The notes beneath the pieces were generated by a model. It searched no databases and was not told where the DNA came from. It saw only the letters and a list, made by a program, of their open reading frames with translations. Of a stretch of 64,000 nt of DNA, positions 58,379-64,000 are shown one piece after another. Origin of the DNA: Fallopia convolvulus (Eukaryota > Streptophyta > Magnoliopsida > Caryophyllales > Polygonaceae). The translations under genes were made by a program, and so were the position numbers. Where the stretch lies: NCBI GenBank assembly GCA_964016875.1, contig OZ024724.1, forward strand, positions 53,136,438 through 53,200,437, in the 5' to 3' direction. Every line of letters begins with the position of its first letter. The first letter of the stretch is position 1.

Positions 58379-58530
58379 TCTCTCCCTTCTTGTTCCCTTA
58401 ATCCAAAAATGACCACAAATTGTACTTGGGTTCCCATTGTACATATTCTCTTAAGTAATGAAATGGTCTTTATTTTGATTGCGTGTTCCATTCTTTCCTA
58501 ATATTGCTCTGCTTAATTTTCGATGATGTC

Positions 58531-58782
58531 AAAAGGGGGAAAGATAAAAAATGTGAGATGAGTTAAAAGTTTAAGTTATCACAGACCACGCATAAGCTAA
58601 GGGGGAACAATTGCATAAAAAGCCTAATAGGAACTATGTGTCTCACCAGAAGTGGCTCCCTAAATCTAAATGTCTCACTAAGAGTGACTTCCCAAAATCA
58701 TACTTAGGAACTCATCAGCATATCATTCATTGAAATACTTGCATTTTTGTGATGGGTTTGTCATCATCAAAAAGGGGGAAAT
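58531..58782 (+). other. Three polypurine tracts before LTR2
   Basis: AAAAGGGGGAAAG (58531-58543), AAGGGGGAA (58599-58607) and AAAAAGGGGGAAAT (58769-58782) share an AGGGGGAA core. The last abuts LTR2 and is the likely plus-strand primer. Repeated tracts here are a known Sirevirus trait. Confidence 0.8.
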
Positions 58783-59839
58783 TGTTGGGACGTTGTTGGG
58801 ACCTCCGGTTCTAAGCAACGGATCAACGATTCACTTCTCTTTAAGTTTTGATAATGACAAATACCATAGGGAACTAATGTGGTTTGTTCAAGTATTTCTA
58901 AGGAACACAGGCACAGCCAAGAACTCCTATGAATGACAAAGCCACTACTGGCCACAATGAAGAGTTTCCATCAAGGGAACTCTGAAGAGGAAAGTTCCCA
59001 TGAAGTGGGAACTCCCAGAAACAAACAAGAAAACACAAGCTTACAACGATGAAGAGTTTCCATCAAGGGAACTCTGAAGAAGTCAGTTCCCATGAAATGG
59101 GAACTCACATGTGAAGACAACGACCGTTCAGCGCAGATCGCGGGATTCTGTCTCAGACAGCCAGAGGGAACAGTCTGAGGATCAGACTGTCACGCTTCAT
59201 CCAACGGTCCGATTGATTCAAGAAGTTGACCTAGTTCAAACCAAAGTCACATGTGAAGAAAGTACAACTTGGACATCAAGCAAAGGGCATTTTGGACACA
59301 AACGAAAGATGCGACTGCCCAAGACAAATGGACTATAAAGCCAAATGAATAGTACTCGGTCTGAGTACTTCTCCCAGAACTTACAAACACCCACATCAGA
59401 GAAAAGAAAGAAAAGGAAGAGAAGTCCCCGCCGGCGAGTGTGTGATCTCGACGACGGTGAAGCTGAAGTTCCCTGGAGCAAGGGAACTGAGAAGTCAGCG
59501 TAAGGTTTGAGTTACTTGTGTTTTGCTGTTGTGAGCTTAGGAACTCAGTTGAGAGGATTTACTAGTGTTGCTAGAGTTAGGAAGAACTTGTAGGAACAGA
59601 GAAGTGTAAATCCGGCTGTGTAACTAAGGAACAAAGCAATCAATATAAGTAAGTCATTCAAAATCCTCCAAGCGGAGGTAGAGGTTTACCCATACAACTA
59701 GTTGGTTGTAGTGGGGTTCCTCTATAAAGGAACTGTGCCTTTCACTGTTTTTATTACTTGCGATTATTTACTTCCGCTGCCTTGGGAACAACTTAATTGC
59801 CAGTTCCCAAGCTCACTGCTAACCGATTACGATCCAACA
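58783..59839 (+). repeat. Sirevirus LTR2
   Basis: The 1,057-bp LTR runs from TGTTGGGACG to GATCCAACA with TG..CA ends. It differs from LTR1 by one 1-bp indel and about seven substitutions. It is preceded by a polypurine tract, as a 3' LTR should be, and followed by a primer binding site, as a 5' LTR should be. Confidence 0.93.
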
Positions 59840-59841
59840 AT

Positions 59842-59853
59842 TGGTATCAGAGC
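59842..59853 (+). other. Primer binding site (tRNA-iMet) after LTR2
   Basis: TGGTATCAGAGC begins two bases after the LTR2 end. LTR1 has no such site, so LTR2 acts structurally as a 5' LTR for the gag that follows. Confidence 0.9.
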
Positions 59854-59891
59854 TAGCGCTCTAGATTTGTGTTAGCATCGCAGGTGCCAAA

Positions 59892-61247
59892 ATGGCTCAG
59901 GAACTTACTCAGGTGGGGAACAATACCAGCAAGCCGCCAAGGCTTATAACAGGAAGATTTGAAAGCTGGCAACGCGACATGAAAGATTGGATGCGTGGCC
60001 AAGACTACCAAGCCTGGTGCGTCATCGAAAGGGGGAACTTCGAAATCGATCCAGCTATTGTCAACGATCTCTCAAAGTGGGGTCCCAACGAGTACAAGTG
60101 CATGGAGGCAAACTACAAAGCAAAACAGTATCTAAAAAGGTCCATGTGCGTACAAGATTGTGACAGGGTTGCCAACCTTGACACAGCCAAGGAAATGTGG
60201 GAAGCCATCCAACAAATGCACGTTGGGAACTCAGATCTCAGAGAAGATCTTCAAATGAACGCAAAGAGGGAGTTCTACAACTTCCAAATGGAGATGGGAG
60301 AGTCCGTCGATAGCTACCAATCCCGGTTTGAAGGACTTTGCACTAAGATGGAAGGATTGGGGATCACAAAAGAAGAAATCACCCACAAAATGAAGGTCCA
60401 ACAGCTCTTCAATGGATTGACTGGAGAATGGGCAAATGACAGAACGATGTTCAAGGAAAACCCAGAAAATCGAACGCTTATGCTCCATCAAGTATTTGGA
60501 AAGTTAGTGGGACATGAGAAGAGGAAGATCGATGATAAGGAACAAAGTCGAGCTCATCGAGGGATCGCACTCAAGATCGAAAAAATGCTCAAATCAACCC
60601 AAGAACAACATGAAGACTCCGAAGAAGAAGAGGATGAAGAGTTAGTCCTTGTGACAAGAGCTCTTCGAAATTTCTACAAAGGAAAGTCTCAACGGAACAG
60701 TGGGAACTGGGGAAAGGGACAGAGTTCCCAAAGAAAGCCCACAGAGAAGGATCTCTCAGAAGTGACTTGCTACAAATGCAACAGGAAAGGACATTTTGCG
60801 AAGGAATGTCCACAAGGAACTGAAGGCAGAAAGCAAGGAAAGAAGGCCTACATCGCTACTTGGAGCGATGATGAAGACGAAGATCCTGAAGCATGGGCAC
60901 TCCCAGACATGTGTGGCATGGCCATAGGAGAAACAACTGGGGAACAACCCAGTGAGGTAACCACTGAAACTGTTCTTGATTCCTTGAGTAATTATGAAAA
61001 ACCTGAATTGTTGAAAATTCTTTCAAGTCTTGTTAAAGATAACATAAAACTGCAAAACAAGTTGGAAAAACAGGAACACATAAATTCTCAATTAGTTGGT
61101 CTTGAGCCCTGTCCCAACTGCATATCCCTTCTAGAAAAACTCAAGAACCATGTGTCTCACATCGTAGATCTAGAAAGAGAAATCAAAACTTTAGGTTGGG
61201 AACCAGAACTTGCTAGTCCGGTTACCCATGCCATGTCCAACTTCTAA
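59892..61247 (+). CDS. Sirevirus gag, N-terminal part (451 residues)
   Basis: The frame starts MAQELTQVGNNTSKPPRL 39 nt after the primer binding site and is uninterrupted. It contains the UBN2-type core (WQRDMKDWMRGQDYQAW, MWEAIQQMHVG, KREFYNFQMEMGESVDSY, QLFNGLTGEW) and a CCHC knuckle CYKCNRKGHFAKEC at 293-306. An acidic linker and a coiled-coil-like C-terminus (NKLEKQEHINSQL, LEREIKTLGWEPEL) follow before the stop at 61245-61247. Sirevirus gag normally continues into the second knuckle and protease; that continuation is at 51967 instead. The DNA after 61247 shows no retroelement coding. Confidence 0.9.
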   Translation: MAQELTQVGNNTSKPPRLITGRFESWQRDMKDWMRGQDYQAWCVIERGNFEIDPAIVNDLSKWGPNEYKCMEANYKAKQYLKRSMCVQDCDRVANLDTAKEMWEAIQQMHVGNSDLREDLQMNAKREFYNFQMEMGESVDSYQSRFEGLCTKMEGLGITKEEITHKMKVQQLFNGLTGEWANDRTMFKENPENRTLMLHQVFGKLVGHEKRKIDDKEQSRAHRGIALKIEKMLKSTQEQHEDSEEEEDEELVLVTRALRNFYKGKSQRNSGNWGKGQSSQRKPTEKDLSEVTCYKCNRKGHFAKECPQGTEGRKQGKKAYIATWSDDEDEDPEAWALPDMCGMAIGETTGEQPSEVTTETVLDSLSNYEKPELLKILSSLVKDNIKLQNKLEKQEHINSQLVGLEPCPNCISLLEKLKNHVSHIVDLEREIKTLGWEPELASPVTHAMSNF

Positions 61248-64000
61248 GAAACTTCAATATTGCCAATTGGTTTAATATTAAACAAGCATAGTATATATAC
61301 TCTGGAGTTACTCTTTTTATTGTCAATTGATTTAAGGATGGAATCCATGAGCTTATGTGCTAGGCCTATCTGCACATATGCACCTGTATCGACACGTCCC
61401 CGGTTTATCTACCTACGGGCCCACGGACTTTGACATTCAAATTCTCAATTTGATACCCGAAAACTCTCATTTAATTCTGTTTTTTGTTTTTTTTTTCTTT
61501 TTGAGTTTTTGATTGTCTAAAATTCCAAATCTCACATCGTTGTCTCCCTTTAATGACGGAAAGAGAAACGTAGCTTTCACGGTCCACGCCAGATTTATTA
61601 CTATTCATAGGTGGGAAAACAAAGAAGTGCTGTTCTCTTTGCCAACGAGAGTGGCTAGTAAGTAAGCTATGTGGCATTTATGTTATCTTTTCAATATATA
61701 CCCTGTTTCCTTGTTGGCTCTCTCATCTTAATCATGAAACTTCGCCCTCCTCTCCTCCTCCACAATACGTACGTTAAAGAATATTATGGCAATGGGTTCA
61801 CACTCTCTTAGCTAGACTTGCATTGTGGGCAGGAATTGTTAGCATCATTCTGTTAGACAATGAAGGAAAAGTCTTGGGTGAAACCTTCTATACATGCTTT
61901 TATGTTTAATTTGTTACTTGTGCTTTTCTTTTGGGATTGGTTGATGTTAATTTCAAAGATCGATTTGGAGTAGAGGAGTTGTTAAAAGTTGACCAAATTT
62001 AAAAAACCGACTCGAACCTGATTTGACCAATTTGAACCCAAATTTGGCCCGAACTAATTCTAACACGAAAATATACGATCCAAACCCGACCGATCCAGGA
62101 CCCGACTTGATTGGTTGTAAATGTAAAATTTTATTAATATAATTTTACATTTTAAAAATAATTTAATTTATTTTTACATATTTATGTTATTACTTAATCA
62201 TTTAAAAATAATTTAATAGTGAAAATAACATTTAAAAAATGATGTTATTGACATGTTAATCAATTCGAACCCCACAATAACTCACCATAACCCAATCTGA
62301 TTTGAGTGATAATTTAATTGACCAGAACTTGTACTCGATCTGAACCTGATCGAACTGACCCGATTGATGGGTCAAATTTGGAGTAATATATCCTGTTGTT
62401 TTGCTAAAACAAACAAAGGTGGCACTAGGTGGACGATATGGTGTAGTGTAGGCAATGCTCCAAATTAGGTGAAAGGAGCAAACCCCATCCCGTTTTGTTC
62501 GCAACAAGCCAACAAGGACATCACATTGTAGGGCCCGTAAGCAATCAATTAAGTTTACACGTATTCTCCCTTCAATCTTCATAGCTAGCTCGCCTTTAAT
62601 TTGACCCTTTCTTTGATTTGATTGTCCCATTCACCTCATTCATCGTCCCATTAATTACGTACGCTTCACCATGCCGTGCATCATGTAACTCTTATTAGTA
62701 AGAACTTGTATTACTTTATCAACCATTAATTGGTTAATCAAATTAAATAGTGTTTTTCCTCGTTTAAATCTATAGCTAGACATTATCTTCGATCTATATA
62801 GGAGTATAAATTATAGTCGCCACCCATGCATGCACCTTCATCGCTATCCTATTCATTAGATTGGGATACTTTATACCATTAGAAATCCTGTCTTAGGTTA
62901 TGTGACATATACTTTAAAGAAAGTTATGATGATAAACAGAAAAGTGGATCGAGTTTTAGTGGGAGTGGTTGTTGACCAACAAATTAATTAAAGTTAAGGC
63001 TAAAGTTATACGATTAGTACCTTGAATCATAAAGTAACCACGAGAGAACTTTATGCGTAGCAATTATTTACTTACATAAATATTTCAACTCGGTATTCTT
63101 TAGGTCAATATCATGTATCACTAATATACTTTGAAAACCTCACACTCCATAAATTATGATCGACCCAAAGTTTCAAAATAATGAAAATTCTAAATCAATG
63201 TACATAGAATGATATGTTCTGACCCTTACAAATTTCAATGACTACGTCAAACTTATTCCATCCACCCGATTCAAATTTAGGTCAAGTTTCATTATTGGAG
63301 GATAGACATCCCTTTTTGGATCCTAGTAAAATCCATGTATAACCATGTTCACATTTAAACCCATTATACATATTTTACCAACAGTAGAAATAATTCATAG
63401 GTGTCACCATTACATTTTGCAACCACCAATATTCAACATTAGATCGCAAAGATGTGAATCTATTTTTTAGGTGTTGGGCTAGAAGATTCGAGGTTGAATT
63501 CTTCTGATAACATTTATAATTAAAGCGTTTTTGTTGAAATATATAGGACCATGCATTGCAAATTTGCAATACATATGTAATATTCGACTCAAATGTAGAG
63601 TAACATTGATCGAACCACAACAACACAAGCATGAGCGGGTGAGGGTGCAAGCGGGGGCGGCCGTTCCCACATCGGGACGAAGGAGCGATAAGTTTTACTT
63701 AAAGAGTTTAGGAGATTAAAAAAATTGAACTTTCGCCCCCCATATTGAGTCCGGGGCAGGACAAGGCGGATGTGGGAGAAGAGTGAGGACAAAATTGAAA
63801 AGAATCGATAATACTAATTTATACAATGTCCGGCCCTATTCTAGATCATCCTGGATCTATCCGCCCCTGGCCACAAGGCATGACCAAAACAAATTACATT
63901 GTGCAATTTGCAAGTAGCAAATTTGGTGTGAACAGAAATGAGAAATCGCGTTGTACGTACGTTCAGTGGGCTGATGATGGAGTATGTGATTATCGGAAGC
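61248..64000. other. Intergenic DNA
   Basis: No gene, LTR or RNA is recognisable. A stretch near 61980-62360 repeats GAACCCGA/CCGACC-like words and is probably old repeat DNA. A GC-rich patch at 63630-63780 also lacks coding structure. Short frames near 62256-62630 and 63375-63790 overlap in several phases. Confidence 0.5.

Larger units (their letters stand above)
50913..61247 (+). mobile_element. Sirevirus-type Copia retrotransposon, rearranged
   Basis: Order: LTR1 (50913-51966), C-terminal gag, protease, integrase, RT with deletion, RNase H, env-like region, three polypurine tracts, LTR2 (58783-59839), primer binding site, N-terminal gag (59892-61247). The long env-like ORF after pol and repeated polypurine tracts are Sirevirus traits. 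The two gag halves sit on opposite sides of LTR2 and together nearly make one gag, so the element is permuted or is two overlapping copies. I count eight differences between the LTRs over about 1,055 bp, so the event is recent. The far right boundary is not marked by an LTR, and no target-site duplication could be paired with the CAGTC before LTR1. Confidence 0.85.

Noticed and set aside
59842..59853. Functional tRNA gene at the TGGTATCAGAGC motif
   Set aside because: It is only the complement of a tRNA 3' end used as a primer site. No cloverleaf is present.
62256..63792. Small frames near the right edge
   Set aside because: They overlap in several phases, lack any family signal and show no promoter or splice structure.

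Overview
The window looks like nuclear DNA from a flowering plant, most likely a eudicot. It is AT-rich. Its few host genes have short introns with GT..AG borders and belong to land-plant families: a CYP72A cytochrome P450, a VQ-motif protein, a DUF7036 membrane protein and an F-box relic. Most of the rest is transposable-element DNA, much of it nested. I cannot name the species.

Layout. 1-12.3 kb: intergenic DNA with a candidate 3.0-kb Gypsy solo LTR (1056-4059), a field of TGAATATCA-like motifs, a degraded LTR-like stretch (about 5.8-8.6 kb), and a terminal-inverted-repeat (TIR) element (8975-10707) with a second one nested inside it (9398-10377). 12.4-28.4 kb: two inverted copies of an unidentified 1.85-kb repeat (12364-14239 and 26565-28382) bracket 12.3 kb. 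That interval holds a Pack-MULE with a DUF2828 gene fragment, a MULE-like TIR element carrying a 5'-truncated L1-type LINE with a long open ORF, a Sirevirus-like 3' remnant, and a duplicated F-box 5' region containing a Stowaway-like MITE. 28.4-32.7 kb: a truncated Ale/Retrofit-type Copia element and an AT-rich non-autonomous Helitron. 32.7-34.4 kb: an F-box gene with two frame breaks. 35.9-39.0 kb (minus): five-exon DUF7036 gene. 42.1-44.8 kb (plus): five-exon CYP72A-type P450. 46.6-47.4 kb (plus): intronless VQ gene with W-boxes and a G-box upstream. 49.0-50.6 kb: Gypsy/Tat-type pol relic. 50.9-61.2 kb: a young Sirevirus-type Copia element whose two LTRs are almost identical. Its gag is split on either side of the second LTR and its reverse transcriptase has lost the catalytic YVDD block. 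61.2-64 kb: no recognisable gene.

The three intact-looking host genes do not form an evident pathway. They are single genes in a repeat-dominated region. The most unusual material is the 1.85-kb inverted repeat pair, which carries a TATA-like box, a short acidic ORF with two VKxE motifs, a splice donor and clustered GGCGCGCC palindromes, and the permuted Sirevirus.
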